This document shows positions 22,595-35,292 of a stretch of DNA of 64,000 bases, piece after piece; the stretch's first letter is position 1; each line of letters opens with the position of its first letter. The position numbers were made by a program, and so were the translations under genes. The notes under the pieces are model-generated. The model was not told where the DNA came from. It saw only the letters and a list, made by a program, of their open reading frames with translations, and made no database searches. Source of the DNA: Ceratorhiza oryzae-sativae (Eukaryota > Basidiomycota > Agaricomycetes > Cantharellales > Ceratobasidiaceae); contig JARWMV010000237.1 of assembly GCA_030998015.1 (NCBI GenBank), positions 1,488,001 to 1,552,000 on the forward strand, in the 5' to 3' direction.

Positions 22595-24776
22595 AATAGT
22601 CTTGAGCACGGTAAGTTTGTTCTAGATTCAAATTTCCATCCTTATGCTCTTAATTCTTAACACGGTCATGACATAGACCTCCAGAAGCGCGCTGAGTTTG
22701 GTTACGTAATGATGGGCCACACAGTCCGATATTGTTGACTGATCCATCACACCCTCCCGTTGCGGACGCACATTTGGCGAGATGTAGCTCTTTTATATGG
22801 CGTATTCATAATTATTCTCCGAATAACGGCGCCCTCAAGCTCTCTTGCTTGTCTCAGCATAGAACTGATCTGTCCAAAGGTCCAGCGATTGTTTGTTTTG
22901 TTTGGTCTCTTGGACCTCTTTCTGGTCAATCATCTCAACACGATTTCTACTGGGAAACGGAATTAAACAAGGCCTTTGCTCACTATACGTCAGTCATGTG
23001 GTCTGGGAGTTGGACTTTCGAACTTGCTTCCTTCCCCCATCCAGGGTCACCCTCAAGTTCACCTGGTCGACAAGTTATCGCAGTTAAACATTGCAAGTAT
23101 CGCTTCTGCACGACAGTACCACCATCAATCAATCCAAATCCCACCCCACTTTCCATCCGAACAACTCGGTTCAACATGCTCAACTCTGTGGAGCTCGTTC
23201 TGATGTTCCTGTCGATGCTACCTTCGCTCAGCCACAAGAACATCAAAGCGGTCGACTTCTGCTTTCTCTCTCCTCCCAATACGTGAGTCGTTCGAAACTG
23301 GGAAAACTTATACCGAATGTGTATAACATCCAACAGGGAATGCTCGACTTGATGTTCATGATTGTGAACTATGGAATCGGCGATCTGGCGATGGAGCACA
23401 TAGATACCCTATTTGCATTGGCTGAGTGCAACGGGCACAATACCGAAGGCTTGGAAAAGTATGATATGACGATGGAGGTGAGCGATACATGCAAGACTGA
23501 ACGGTGGCTGGGACTTGTCTCTGACTTGGGTTATAGGATATGTGTGGAATACTCGAGTCGATTCTGAAGCCCATCTTTGGTCGAATGGAGGCAAGGAACA
23601 ATTCTATTTCGTTATTTCCACACATTTTATTTACAATAGGCTAGCCCTCTGAGATGGCGATTCTGCGCCAAACTCAAGCAGGCGGCGAAGAAGTGCTCAA
23701 GCTGCCACTGGACGAGATCAAGACGTTGGTAAAGAACTGGGCGCGCAACGCGCGAGAAGCTAATGAAGAATACGAGGATTCCCCCAATATGGTGACGAAT
23801 ACGCAACCGAGCAACTCGAAAGTTATGAATGCCAAACCTCGGCTATCAGGACGGGTCGACCAACCAATGAATGAGAATATGGACACCTGGCCTAAGATGA
23901 AGATGGACTGCAAGGCGGCCGCGGCGATTCTGGAGTACTGCACCGAGTATGCTGCTGCCCCTCTCGGCACCCAGCTCAAGCGTTCTGCTCGAGTCAATAA
24001 GCAGAAACGTCGTTCCACTCAAGATCGAGATGAGGGGATCCAATCGTTCGACTCCTTTACAACCGATTCGAGTGGGATGTGCATTGGGTTTTCGATGTCT
24101 TTCCGGACGATCTGCTATAGCACCAAGCCACACAAGGCAGCTGCATCCGAAGAGCCTCTGTCGAGAGGTAGTGGAGTTCCTGGACCTTCTAGCTGCCCCG
24201 ATTACCCGCTTGAAACAAATAACCCGGCAAACAATACCAACATTGTGGTGGACCAATCGAATGCAATCTACTACGACGAAGAGTCAAATTATAGTACCTC
24301 TCAGGAATTGCCGTGCGTATGCTTTGTATTTCCAATACATTTGTCTGACCTATTCTTCTAGGCAAAGCATGAGCATTTCGACTATGGAAGCTAGGTGGGA
24401 ACACTTGGCCAACCCTCCACCCTTGGTCGGTTACTACATGCGTTGGGAGATGCATGTAACGGAACATGGGATGCCTCGGCCCGCTCCAGTTGTCGACGCT
24501 GTGCCTCTAGAGTCGCCTGTCCCTGGAATGACAATCGAAGAGGTCTACGAGAGCTACGCTGATAGCTGGGAAGCCGCGCAGCACGATCTTTGGTTTCACT
24601 CGCTTCACAACCCGAATCGGCAATATACTGGAACAGGGATTGCGGACCTGCCATTTGAGGACGAATATGCGATGCAAATCCAGGAGCCGAGGATGAATCC
24701 CAACCGTAATTCAAGTTTCGTTACCAAGGCCACGCAATCTGTTTGCTCCAGTATTCGTGGGGTTTTTCGAGCTTAA
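22595..24776 (+). CDS. hypothetical protein, possibly membrane-associated, model uncertain
   Basis: A candidate start (MKVSVLTNSLEH, 22574-22610) is followed by a GTAAGT donor. A hydrophobic frame at about 22745-22966 reads VALLYGVFIIILRITAPS and LFVLFGLLDLFLVNHLN. Further frames carry MLDLMFMIVNYGIGDLA at 23339-23480 and the acidic, polar exon at 23654-24310 (TLVKNWARNAREANEEYEDS). The last exon (24362-24776) has STMEARWEHLANPPPLVG and ends CSSIRGVFRA. The final two exons join cleanly across a GTGCGT-TTCTAG intron. The N-terminal joins are not convincing, and this may be two genes. No known domain was found. Confidence 0.35.
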
Positions 24777-26363
24777 ATTCATGTGGCTGAGGGAGGAGGG
24801 AGCGGAGAATATGGAATGAAGAATGTGTAGTTGGGCTCGGTTTGAAACACCTCGGGACGAATTGTCTCGAGTGTAACATTTTCTTATTAGCTTGAATTTT
24901 TGATTGCAATCCTAGTGACTGGAACCCGATCGAAAACTTGGCGATTGACCATCATTTTCTGTGCTGCTTATATTATGACTCATAGTTTGAATGAAAAAAT
25001 TACCATAACCTTGCTGGTATTGTCTAGGCGGCGCCGTTTGGGTGAATTTCTATAATTATGGTCGTAAGTTGAGCTTGGATTGGAGTATAACCCCTGTTAT
25101 ATTTGGATACCACGCGCCACCCGGGAGAATCACAAAACTCCACATCAAACCGCGCGTCAACCCTCGCAGTCATCGCAATTACTATCTAAATTGCCATCGG
25201 GATTGCTCCGGACAGCATGTATATGACACTAACCCAGGCTTCATCATATTTATACCCGGCCTGATGTAATAGAACCGCACTCGGATGTTTTCAGTCACAA
25301 CGCACCCCTATGTACGCAACTCGATAGGTCGAAATTACTTCCGTTTTATATCCATTACGAACAAAATCTCTTGCCTATCCCACCCGCATTTCCCTGGGCA
25401 CTGTTTTGGCGGAGGTATTGGCTGACTCCCTCGTCATTCGCAAAAAGCAATAGAGGGAAACAAATGGACAGAGCGCTGTATCGCCAGCATGGGGCCTTGT
25501 CCAGGATTTGTACAAATCTACATGCGTCACAGGCCATGGATCGACCGTGTCTTCGTGTCCCAGATTTGTAACCAGGGAAAACGTTATATCGAATCTTCAT
25601 CCTTCAAGCAAATGTACTCAACATTTGCGCTGGAATAGTTTGACGCCGGTTTATTATTTCCCCCGGGCACACAAATAATCAATCAATCAACGGGCCCGAG
25701 CGCGATGCTCTACTGCGCACCTGAATATAATTGATAAATGTCTCGGGTCCCGCCTGGAGACAGATTACAGTGCCTCTTCAAACGTCCCAACTTATCTGAA
25801 GTTCAATGTTGAATCTCAACCCGAAAAGAAAGGTGTTGTGTGGGCAAGCTCGAACAGGAAATGTTTGGATGATGTGCATCGTGCGACTTAACAAATCTGA
25901 CAGCAGAGCGCTCAAGGCAGTACCCTCTGTCCCCGGCTTGTATTCGTACACCACCATCCCCTGCGCTCCAGTTTTTCTGTCTCCATCTTCATTCCGTAGA
26001 CCGCCGAAATTGAACAAAGGCGAGCATGGATATATCGTGGTGGCACGGGTGGCTGATTGCATCGGCGCTAACTTGAACCACCATGAGACCTGTGCTCACG
26101 GCTCTTCGGTGTCGCTGGAACCATCGGCTGTGCCAGTTGCTGCATTCTGTGCTGACGGATGGCGTATTGGTGTTATATGTGCCGGCTCAGGGTAAATTGT
26201 CCTCATAAGCACGCGCATTTTGGTGGTGGCTTTCTCCCCACCACCGCCAACACAGCGTGCCCCTTCCAGAGACATCGACAGTACGAACATCAAGTTAGTG
26301 GTTGACATGATATATTATGATGATCCACTTGGCTAACCCGACTATTCATGCTCCGTTGCTGAA
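24777..26363. other. intergenic, no clear gene
   Basis: The stretch is AT-rich after 24880. A plus-strand frame at 25806-26195 reads through 130 codons but has no motif and no good intron link to the gene at 26364. It may hold that gene's missing first exon. Confidence 0.3.
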
Positions 26364-27507
26364 GTGGAGGCCAGGTGGATCCATCTCACTGACGTCCAGC
26401 CCACATTGTCCGGAAGGCCGGTAGCCCAGCCAAATTTGTGGCAAAAACTCTCTGGATTGTGTCCAGCGCTGCTTGGTCTATTGCGCGGGCCCACACCAGA
26501 ACCCAGCTCTGCTCCCAGTCTTCGACGCGGTCGACAAAATGCAATTGGATCATCGCGCGTACCGGACTATGCAGACCACCACCCCGTCGCTCCGTCATTG
26601 ACCGAAGTCGCCATCCTCACCCCCGACCACGGCCTTCGAATTTACGTCCTCGATCCCCTCCAGCGCAGAGCCCCGTTCGCTCGCACGGGGTTGGCCGTCG
26701 CCCATGATCACGGCCGCCCAGCTCCGGCCCTGGCCCAGGGTGACTTTTTCCATATCGGAGACGATATTGAGATAGTCGAGTGGTACCTTCTTGCACACGG
26801 GTTTCAGGAGGTTATGCGCGACCTAAACTTGCCACAACCGACAATACAAGAACAAATTGGGAGCTATCTCCATCGCCAACCTCGTGACCGCGTGAGACTT
26901 TCAATTCTACACACTATTCATGAAGAGCGCTGAGGGATATATTTCAGACAAGCGAAACGCCACAGGTCCGGATCCTCATCCTCTCTGGCCACAACGTCGG
27001 CGACACACAACTTCGTATCAAGAAAAGCACTAATGCCACCTATCCTTGGTCCCATCTCCGGCGTTTAGTCCCTCAACTGCCCGAGAACGTTGTCACGGTG
27101 CTCGCCTTGGAGTGTTGCGCCTCTCACAGCGTCGTGGGCGAACTTTCAGAAAGCGCCGAATCGCCTGGGGTTGACTCCGAACTTGTCATCGTTGCAGCGG
27201 CCGAGCACGAAGCTGCAGAGGCGGACGATCTACGGGAAGCTATTTCTTATTCTCGCTTCTCGAGGCTTTGAAAGACATCGCGGCGTCTGATTGTTCCGGG
27301 CTCCACGATTGGGAGGAACTTTTCCGCTCAACTATTAGCCAGTTACGAAGTCTCTCGAGAACTCAAGACCCGGTCTTCTATATCAAGACAGGTAGAGTAT
27401 GTGGCGGTGTTCTGTAGAGTGGTAGCGAAGCTCATGTCTTTGCCAGGACCCTGCGTTTGTCTTAAGTCATTTGACTGGTGTCCCTTCGGACGAGAGAGCA
27501 ACATAAC
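26364..27507 (+). CDS. caspase-like (peptidase C14 fold) protein, His/Cys pair retained
   Basis: This is a paralog of the gene at 18183-19249. Exon a reads VEARWIHLTDVQPTLSG, LTEVAILTPDHGLRIYVLDP, IEIVEWYLLAHGFQEV and TIQEQIGSYLHRQPRDR. Exon b (about 26948-27390) has VRILILSGHN, NVVTVLALECCASH, LVIVAAAEHEAAEADD and SRFLEALKDIA. Exon c (27449-27507) reads DPAFVLSHLTGVPSDER and ends at TAA. The pattern SGH then ECC, followed by an AAAEHE strand, matches the His and Cys positions of caspase-fold proteases, so this copy may be active. As in the paralog, no ATG precedes exon a; it starts at a GTG after an AG, so an upstream exon is likely. Targets are unknown. Confidence 0.55.
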
Positions 27508-28432
27508 CTCGTCATATATTTCCTTGGTTCACCTGAGATTTCTATGGGCTTTCAGCGACTTCGACTCTTACATTTGCGGGCAGACAGCTTTCGATTTGAA
27601 CACCGCGATACTAGCGAATCTACCTTTAGCAGTAGCATCCTTGGTATCACGGCTCATCAAAATTCTTTAGGGCTCCCTCGACAGCAATACCATATCTCGT
27701 CTGGAACTTGATTACTTTCTACTTTTTTCGTTTCTGGGGCAGTGTATTCGGTCGGTCAATCACATAGGTGTCCAGCCTTTCGACCTCAAGGGTCAGATCA
27801 AGAGTGGCTACAGCTCTCAAGGAGCTGGAACAGCACGCCAAGCCATGATCACCTGTGAAGCTCGCAAGAGTCTCAATCTATTCGATGTATCTACAAACAC
27901 ATTTCTTTGGTTATCCAAAGACGTTGCAGGCTTAGGTCGATCAAAGTGGTCCGGGACAGAGAACAGGGCTTCTCGCCTTCGTGCTATCTACCGGACCATG
28001 TTAAATTCAACCAAGTTTCCTCATGTGAACTGGGTGAATGTTCTGAGAGCCGGACAAGTTAGGGTCAATGAAGAGCATTGTTATCACGTGCACCCCTATA
28101 CTCAACTGCACCATCACTTGAGTCAAGGCAACGACCAAGTCCAGAGCCATCTGATCCTGGGGTCACCAGTTGCACTCATCCCATCATTTGGGCCACGTAC
28201 ACATCACGTTAGCACGCAACCCCAAATGAAAGCTCCACCCCGTATTAGCCAAAGCGGTAAAGGAACGATCAGGTGTGTGCCGCCTCGTGCAAGTTATCGT
28301 AGGCCATGGGTTCTTTGGAGAATGCTATCGTCGGCTCGCCCCCGGTGAAGATCCTTCACGCCCATGCAACTACGACTTGGTATAGATGATCACGCATATA
28401 CTCACCCAATGCCCACTCTACGATGACGAGCG
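27508..28432. other. intergenic with an unsupported open frame
   Basis: A plus-strand frame from about 27710 to 28348 stays open (DYFLLFSFLGQCIRSVNHIG, then ARKSLNLFDVSTNTFLWLSK). It shows no domain, no paralog in the window and no clear start. It may be a hypothetical gene or chance. Confidence 0.25.
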
Positions 28433-28722
28433 AGTTGTCACGTGCAAGCAGTCGAAACCTCTGCTCCTGGCGGACCTTTTCGGCACAGCGAAAGGTCTAA
28501 TCGCCCTTTTCATTTTTATCCATCGTTCACTCTCTTGTAGAAAAACTTGATTCTTTTGTGTGTTTTGTCTTGTAACCTCTTGCTCGTTCATTTATTACCT
28601 TTTGACGCATCCCCGCCTTCGGGCTGACCTGTTCTCTCTTCTCTGGTTTTGCCACTCGTGCGGTTTGACCTTGTGTTCATGAAGCACATTGAAATTGAAT
28701 GCAAAAGCGGAGTTGTCACGTG
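28433..28722 (+). mobile_element. short CACGTG-bounded repeat element, copy 1
   Basis: It is bounded on both sides by the same 12-mer AGTTGTCACGTG (28433-28444 and 28711-28722). The interior is T/C-rich, with a tail GTTCATGAAGCAC...ATGCAAAAGCGG before the right edge. Related elements lie at 57834-58051 (same orientation) and 60764-60946 (opposite orientation). Non-coding; probably a non-autonomous element. It abuts the 3' end of a BBE-like oxidase. Confidence 0.5.
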
Positions 28723-28887
28723 ATTATCTTCAATTTCATCACGCATACACTGACTGCCCTGCCACGCGAGTTTTTGAACAGATGTGCATTCCATTTCGTA
28801 GAGCATTTAAGCTTAAAATACATCTGCATGATCCTCGAAACCTTTGGTAACTACACGGGTGGACTCCAAGGGCTCGATAGCGTATCC

Positions 28888-30905
28888 CTATGCCGCTGGT
28901 GCAGCGGAAATGGCGAACCACTGGGTTGTGAAGTAAGTATCAATAGTACAGGGGACATTAATATGAAGAAAATGGAGCACCTTGCCGAACAAGTTATCTG
29001 GATCGTACTTGCCCTTCATTTCTGCCAATCGTGGGTAATTGCTTCCAAATCGACGATTGACGACGACTTTGTTAGCCATCTGACTATCCTCATCAAGGTA
29101 GTTTGTGTAACCGCCTTGTGCGATAAGTTCTGGAGGGAAATATTTGCTACGAAGCTTCATGAAATCTTGATCCACGGCTCGAATGACGCTCGGTGCTTCT
29201 TGCGTGAACGCTGGATCCTCCCAAGTCGTTAGATACATTATGTTGTACGTCTAAAATCAAATGTGTTGGGCCTGTAAAGCCGGGATATATCAGAAATTTA
29301 CTATACCGGATCACGGTGCACATATGCGGTAGCGTCTTTCGCAACAGCGGACTGTTTGTCAGGGTGGTAAATTTCGAACCCAATCACCGACTTCTTCGCG
29401 GTTGGGTATTTCGTGACCATATCAAGGTATAGTTTGAAAGTCTCATTTATCAGCGTTAAAGGTAGTCCTTCGGGGACCACTGGGATAAAGTTGCCGCGGA
29501 GAATTCGATATTCCCCGTGTCCGGACAGGGGATTCTGTGGATCATTGTGAGCGATGTTAACAATCAACGCCCAGCCCCATCTTACCAGCATTTTGTTGAG
29601 ATTTTCGTAGGCTGGCGAAAATTTTAAGCACAAATCCTAACACAGTATCCAATACGTACGGATAGTTTCAAACTTGCTCATGACAGGTCCGAGCTTGACG
29701 AACCGCTCGTACTTTTTGGCGCCTTCTTCAGAGTCTCCGTTGTATACCAGTTGAAGAACAAAAACAGGCTAAACAAGACAAGTTTTAGGAGCAGGTAAAC
29801 ATGAGGGTCAAAAATTAATTTCCTGATCGCCCGGTCCCATAGCAAAGATAGCGATGGCATTCTCGCGCGGAGTACGTTCAGCGGTCCAGGCATTGATTTC
29901 CTTGATGACCGTTTCAATAAGAGGTGGGGGATACACAAGATCTGAAAATTCATGATTTTTTTTTTCATCTTCCTATTAAAACAATTACGACGACTTACTT
30001 GCTGTGTAAAGATCTGGGCGCTGTTCATGGAGCCGATAGACGAATTCGGTCACTACACCAAAGTTACCACCTCCACCCCGAATTGCCCAGAAAAGATCTT
30101 GGTTCTCTTTGTCGGAAACGGTTAGAATACTTCCTGATGCAATAACGATGGTTGCTTGAACTAGATTGTCGATGACGAGCCCGTGTTGACCGCAAAGCCA
30201 GCCAAACCCTCCTCCGAGCGTAAGACTGTGGAAAATGGTTAAGAAATCTGTAAGAAGTCTTCGAACATACGAACCCGCCTATAATCATAATCGGATAATG
30301 TAAGAAAGATTGTCTTACTCAAACGATCAATTTACCCACCAACGCCTGTGTGACTAACAGTACCAGCTACACTGGCAAGGCCTTTATGGGAGTTTTTTAT
30401 AAGCAAGGTTAGCAAGTGGTGCAGGTAGCATGTATATTTACCATGCTTTATGGCAGCTTCATCGACTTCTCCCCAAATCGAACCGCCCTTGACGTATGCG
30501 AGCTTGGCTTCCGGATCGATGCGAACGCCATGCATATTGGGTTGCAGGTCGATAACTAATCCGCCATCAGAGCTTGATGCACCAGACGGACTGTGCCCTC
30601 CGCCCTGGCGTTCCGTGGTGAATAGACTAGAATAGACCAAAAAAATGTCTAATTGAAGATATAGCATACCTTGACGGCGAAATCGAGCTTGGTTTGGCCA
30701 GAGTAATGTGCCAGACCTTGAACAAACGCCAGAATTTGTGCAACATCCTCTGCAGTAGCGGGGCACACCACAATGCCAGCAGGCTTCTCAGCGTTCAAGG
30801 CCCACCGTTTAGTAGAGAACGCTGCATCGCCAGGTAAGTCGATGCTGGCCGCAGGAGAAAGTGCATACGAAGAGCAGCAAGTGCAGATAAATCGAGAGAG
30901 GCCAT
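28888..30905 (-). CDS. BBE-like FAD-dependent oxidase 1 (FAD_binding_4 + BBE), probable N-terminal frameshift
   Basis: Oxidoreductase of the berberine-bridge / 6-hydroxy-D-nicotine oxidase type. Exons read [20 protein letters not shown], the FAD-linking loop [33 protein letters not shown], and [15 protein letters not shown], then [36 protein letters not shown] and the BBE tail [31 protein letters not shown] and [10 protein letters not shown] follow. No signal peptide was seen, so a cytosolic location is inferred. The Cys of bicovalent BBE enzymes is Val here (TVSHTGVGG), so single His linkage is expected. At 30862-30868 the frame shifts: the start-codon frame gives LAALRMH, but the conserved continuation [13 protein letters not shown] is in another frame, as if 1 nt were missing. 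It is either a recent pseudogene or a sequence error. A 4-nt microexon fits at 30275-30278. Confidence 0.8.
30275..30278 (-). other. 4-nt microexon in BBE-like oxidase 1 (GCGG)
   Basis: GCGG between acceptor ATTATAG and donor GTTCGT keeps the frame of GVG|GLTLGGG. The downstream intron is 49 nt. A different donor (GTAAAT just before) could also join the flanking exons in frame, so this copy is less certain than the ones on the plus strand. Confidence 0.45.
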
Positions 30906-31318
30906 GTTAGAGGGAGCGGATTTTTCGCTATTGCGTACGCTGTGTTTTATCGTGGTGATACTCAGGTACGGGTGGTTGGGTGGGGCAGTGTGTTACGTTG
31001 AGAACCTGATGCTGCGAACAGCATTGGTCCGAAAAGTCCTTGGACGCAAGACCCGGCGCTTATGTAATGAACAGAATAAATGCATCGATTGATGCATCCG
31101 TACTGCCATGCGCGACCCGCTGACTCCGAGAAGCCAATGAAGGTATAAAGGGTATGGCCGCGAGCAAGCTGAAGCACATTCACGCAGGGAATGAGTCTAT
31201 GGAAAATTAAGTTGTATTCGAAACCCAAATGTAGAAAGATTGCAGGGATAATCCCATAGCGAAAGCACCAGGCTACATATTAGCCGGGTCCTAATATAAT
31301 AATAACTCCCTACATGAA
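30906..31318. other. intergenic, BBE-1 promoter and laccase 3' side
   Basis: The promoter side of BBE-like oxidase 1 and downstream flank of the laccase. AT-rich near 31280-31310. No conserved ORF was seen. Confidence 0.45.
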
Positions 31319-33757
31319 TTAGGAGGGCTTGTTCTTGTTCATGTAATATTCGGGAACATAGCCAGGCACGAGCTTATCAGCGCCTTCAAGGAGGACTACA
31401 GGTAGTGTGAGCACGTGTGGCAAATTGATTTCGGTTTGGACTCACCAACAGCCATCCCAGTCGCCAGATGAGCATCGATATGGCAGTGCATGATCCATGG
31501 GCCAGGGTCGACAGAGCGGAAGCGCATCGCAGCCCAGGCTTTGCCAGTGATATCAACAGGCTAAATAGATAGCGGTTCGTAAAGGGGTGTAAGAAGGTCG
31601 TGACTAGCAGCTTACAGTAACAAAGTCATCACGGAATGGAGGATTCTTCATGTTAATGCCCGCATAGCCCGCATTGACCGCATCCTGGATGGTGGCGTAC
31701 GGGAAAGCGCCAGTGCCAGAGCCCAAGAACCAGCCTTTGACTCCGTGTTTGTGCATCTATATTTAGAATTAGTCAGATAGCATATAGCTATATGTGATAA
31801 ACAAACCGGGTGAGGGGGGTGTGCAGCAGGATTACCCGCAGTGAGAGTAAAGATGACGTCAACCAGTGTTCCATTCGCATAAGACATATAGACTTTGTGA
31901 TCAAACTGCGACACCTCGCTGGGCTGAAGCAGGAGCGGTGCAGCGTTGTCGGCGGGCTCGGACCAAGCATCACCTGAAGCGAGAGTTTTCTCTTTTAGAA
32001 CAAATGTCAGGACAAGAGGAGCAGATAGCGTACCATCAAGAACCCAACCAAACTCGCTCGTACGAGTGACGTTCATTGTCAATGTCAAGTCAGCACTTCC
32101 TTGAGGAGGTGGATTGGTAGGATAAGGTGCTAGCTTGGCCGGAACCAGGTCTGTGCCGCTGTTGATGATGTTCCCGGCATAGTCAATCCACTGGAGGCGA
32201 CAGATTTACATGACTTTTTGCTGATGGGGAACAAAGATGGTTCACTCACGGGGTTCTTGGAGGCCGGGAGGGTTGTCGGGTCAGCCTTCGGGGTATTGTA
32301 AGACAGGATTGAGTAACCGGTGTAAATCTGGGGAAGGACCACTGCGGCGACGCGAATTGCGTAATCGCCCGGAGTCTGGTCAAGTTTCACAAAGAATTGA
32401 TAGCGCTCGCCAATGGGAATCAAAATGGAGGTTGCGACCTGGATATTGGTATATTCCCCATCGGCAGCATCTAGAGGTTATCGATGTTAGGGGTTGGCTC
32501 AGGGTGGAAAAGAATGCTGCGTACAGAAGTACATCTTGTGAGAATCAATCGAGATACGAAGGTCCCAAAGAGCACCGCTATTCTGTGAGAGTGTGAGATA
32601 CATCTTGGGATTGTAAGAAAGTATAGGCTTACGACTAGATTGAACGCAGTCCAGCCGTCGGATTGCTTAACAGTAAATACTTTGAACGGCGTGTTCGAGT
32701 TGTTGCAATTGTACCACATGTTGGGTTCAACAGTCGATGGCTTTGAATCGGGGAACGGGAACATAAGAGTGTTATTCGGATACATGCATCTGATTGGAGT
32801 TGGGATGAGCGATTCGACAGTCCCACAGTTATAGCCAATCTACAACCTACCCTTTCTTGGTCATGGGCTTCTGGTCTGAGTTAGCCAACTCGTTTACCAG
32901 AGTCATGTTCGGACAAATCGACTGTCCCATGCCGCTTGCTGATGCAACGTTTAACTCCCAAGATCGGGTTATGCGACCGAAGCACTCACTGATAATATTG
33001 TCGATGCAAAGCTGTTCGACATCTGTGCGTTCCCACTCGGACATCCAATGATCTGCTGTATAGTGCTTGTAGTCGTATATGTTGAGCAAGTTGGCGTTGA
33101 TCTCAGCGTTCTCGAGGACAGCCAAAACGGATGTGTCGTTGCTGATTTGGTTGAAAGGCTTGGGTTTGTTCGGTCTAGGACGAATATAAATTGTGCCTTT
33201 CAGCCCGTCGTCGAGTTGCATTTTCTACCGCAAATCAAAATAAGTCCACAGACAAAATGCGAAGACCAAGACTTACATAATGTGAATGGTACCAATGAAA
33301 GCCTGACTGGTGGAGGGTAAAGTTGTACAAGAAGTTTCCGCCGACCGGAATAGGATACTGTGCCAGGCCGGGCACTCCGTCAGACCAAGGCGTTCCGTTC
33401 TGTTCAATACTAGCACCGCCGTTACAACCAGATTTACTGCCCTTCAAAACAGCCACTCACCCGTGCCAATGAATCGTGATAGGATAAGGACCGTTGTTGG
33501 TCACGTTCGCCAGGATCGTATCGCCCTCGTCCCAAACCAGGTGAGGTCCGGGAGTCTGACCGTTGACTAGCCACGAAGGCTTGGTCGTGCCATCTTGGTT
33601 TGTTGTGCCATAAGTAGCCTGTGATAAGCGAATTAGGTCTTTGCCAACGAAATACATAGACAGGCAAGACGCGCCTCAAGTGCGACGTTGACAATCGCGG
33701 CTTTGCGATGGGAAGCAACGCCCCCGCAGCGAGCAGGGAAAGACTCGGAATATGCAT
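31319..33757 (-). CDS. secreted laccase-type multicopper oxidase
   Basis: Oxidises phenolic or similar substrates using O2 with a four-copper centre. The start at 33757 gives a signal-peptide-like MHIPSLSLLAAGALLPIA. A first intron joins in frame to ATYGTTNQDGTTKPSWLVNG. Copper motifs are in order: L1 HWHG followed after an intron by IEQNGTPWSDGVPG; L2 SGFHWYHSHY; L3 AHPPHP joined across an intron to MHKHG; and L4 PWIMHCHIDAHLATGM. The C-terminus VPGYVPEYYMNKNKPS ends at 31319. The residue ten after the L4 Cys is Met, which in this superfamily goes with lower-potential T1 copper. The segment after L2 (QLDDGLKGTIYIRPRPNK) differs from textbook white-rot laccases. About ten introns; no frameshift seen. 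It lies between two BBE-like oxidases on the same strand. Confidence 0.85.
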
Positions 33758-35292
33758 GACAAGACAGTGGGCCGCGTTGAGAAGTTGTTGGTTGATGCTT
33801 CCACCAGCTCTTCTGCGTCGTGTTTTTATACTCTCCAGCACCTAGCGTTTGGCGATAATTGACCTGGTGTCATCTACCGCTGAGTGAATAACGCGACCGT
33901 GGAGGCGCTCATTCGGCGAGATTACGCCAAAGATAGTCGCAGAGCCCCTGCCCCTCTCACACGCTATATTCGGCAAATTCTGAGCTCGGCTGAGCACTTG
34001 CATACCCAACCCAAGGGTCGCTCCACAGTTCAAGCCCGGGGCCAAACTCCAGCCGCCGGGACCGATCAAACCAGCCATGACAGAAGAATGATTGACGCGT
34101 TTTTTCCATCGAGACTATACCGCGAATAAGATCAAAGATGTCGCCACCATTGAGAGCCAACGCAAGTTCATGGAGACTTGAAGGTGGATCATATTATAGC
34201 TGGCACTAGGACAGCGCGTTGGGTAAACCTTGCCGCTATCTTGAGTTTCTTAGCCCCGGTAACAAGAAAAATCAGCGGGCGGATTCGCGTCGTTGGTGGC
34301 TGAAGAGTGGCTTCATCAGCTGGACTAGCACACGAAGGGCGATTTCAAACAGCGGCTCGGCGCTTCCAGAAATAGGCCAGTCTGCAACTCACCTCACGCG
34401 GCTTCCACAAATATCTTTACGCCGTACCCGATGAGAAATATCACCTATAATCATACGATGAGGTCATTTAATTTATTGATCGTTCTCGTTATTTTTATAT
34501 TTGCCTTGATTGCTGGGCACGATGGTTTCAAGTCCGACGTCTGACTGCCAAGACGACTTGCAGACACAGAAGACTCTTTCAAACGCGCTTATCGCCGATT
34601 CTCTCGCATCAGTGTCAGAAATGGTGGCTCCGAATGGCTCTGGTTCTTGGCAGACAGCAGGATAAGAACCAGAAGAACGAGGGTCCGGGTTATGCGTAAT
34701 TGCGTAAGGAATGCGACTAAATAAGGATCACTCGGCGAATAGTGCAACTAGCCACTCGTTCTACTCTCCGTCAGAATCGGCTGATAACTCAGGTGATATA
34801 ATCCCCTTTTGTCTAATTCCCCCAGCTTATCCGAGCTATAGCCCTGAGTTCACGTACACAGCATTTCAGCCTCCGTAGCTGGTGCACTAGTTTATTCCTT
34901 GACAATATTGCAGTGTGTGGCAAGCATACACAGTGGCCCCCAGTTGCGTACGGTCGTGTGTATGTACGCAACGATTGATAATACATCTCTAGCTAGCCGC
35001 TTTCACAGCATCTAAAGAGCGTTCTGAACACCGGCCGCTATCGTTCGGCGAGGCAAGCGGGCGGCAAGCCCGGTACGCAAGCCGAACCCCGATGCCGACC
35101 TTGGCTCGCAGCACGGGGCTGCATTGATCGTTCTCACCCTAACGTTGCACGTTACACTTACGAAAACCATCGATAAACTATTCTTCCGGAAAGCGCCTAT
35201 GCCTCTCATCAGTCGATTGAGCTGGGATTTCAATTCACAAACTATGGCCATCCACACTCTCGTAATGCATCCCCCCCCACCCGCCTCCGACA
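33758..35292. other. about 1.5 kb intergenic, laccase promoter side
   Basis: Only short frames are present. The region upstream of the laccase start (33760-34150) is GC-rich and probably holds the promoter. An AT-rich stretch lies at 34430-34530. No repeat partner or RNA gene was recognised in the window. Confidence 0.45.

Noticed and set aside
23949..24776. Single 275-aa ORF as a complete gene
   Set aside because: Its first half overlaps the acidic exon in another frame that splices cleanly at 24314-24361. Only the second half (from about 24362) is likely coding.
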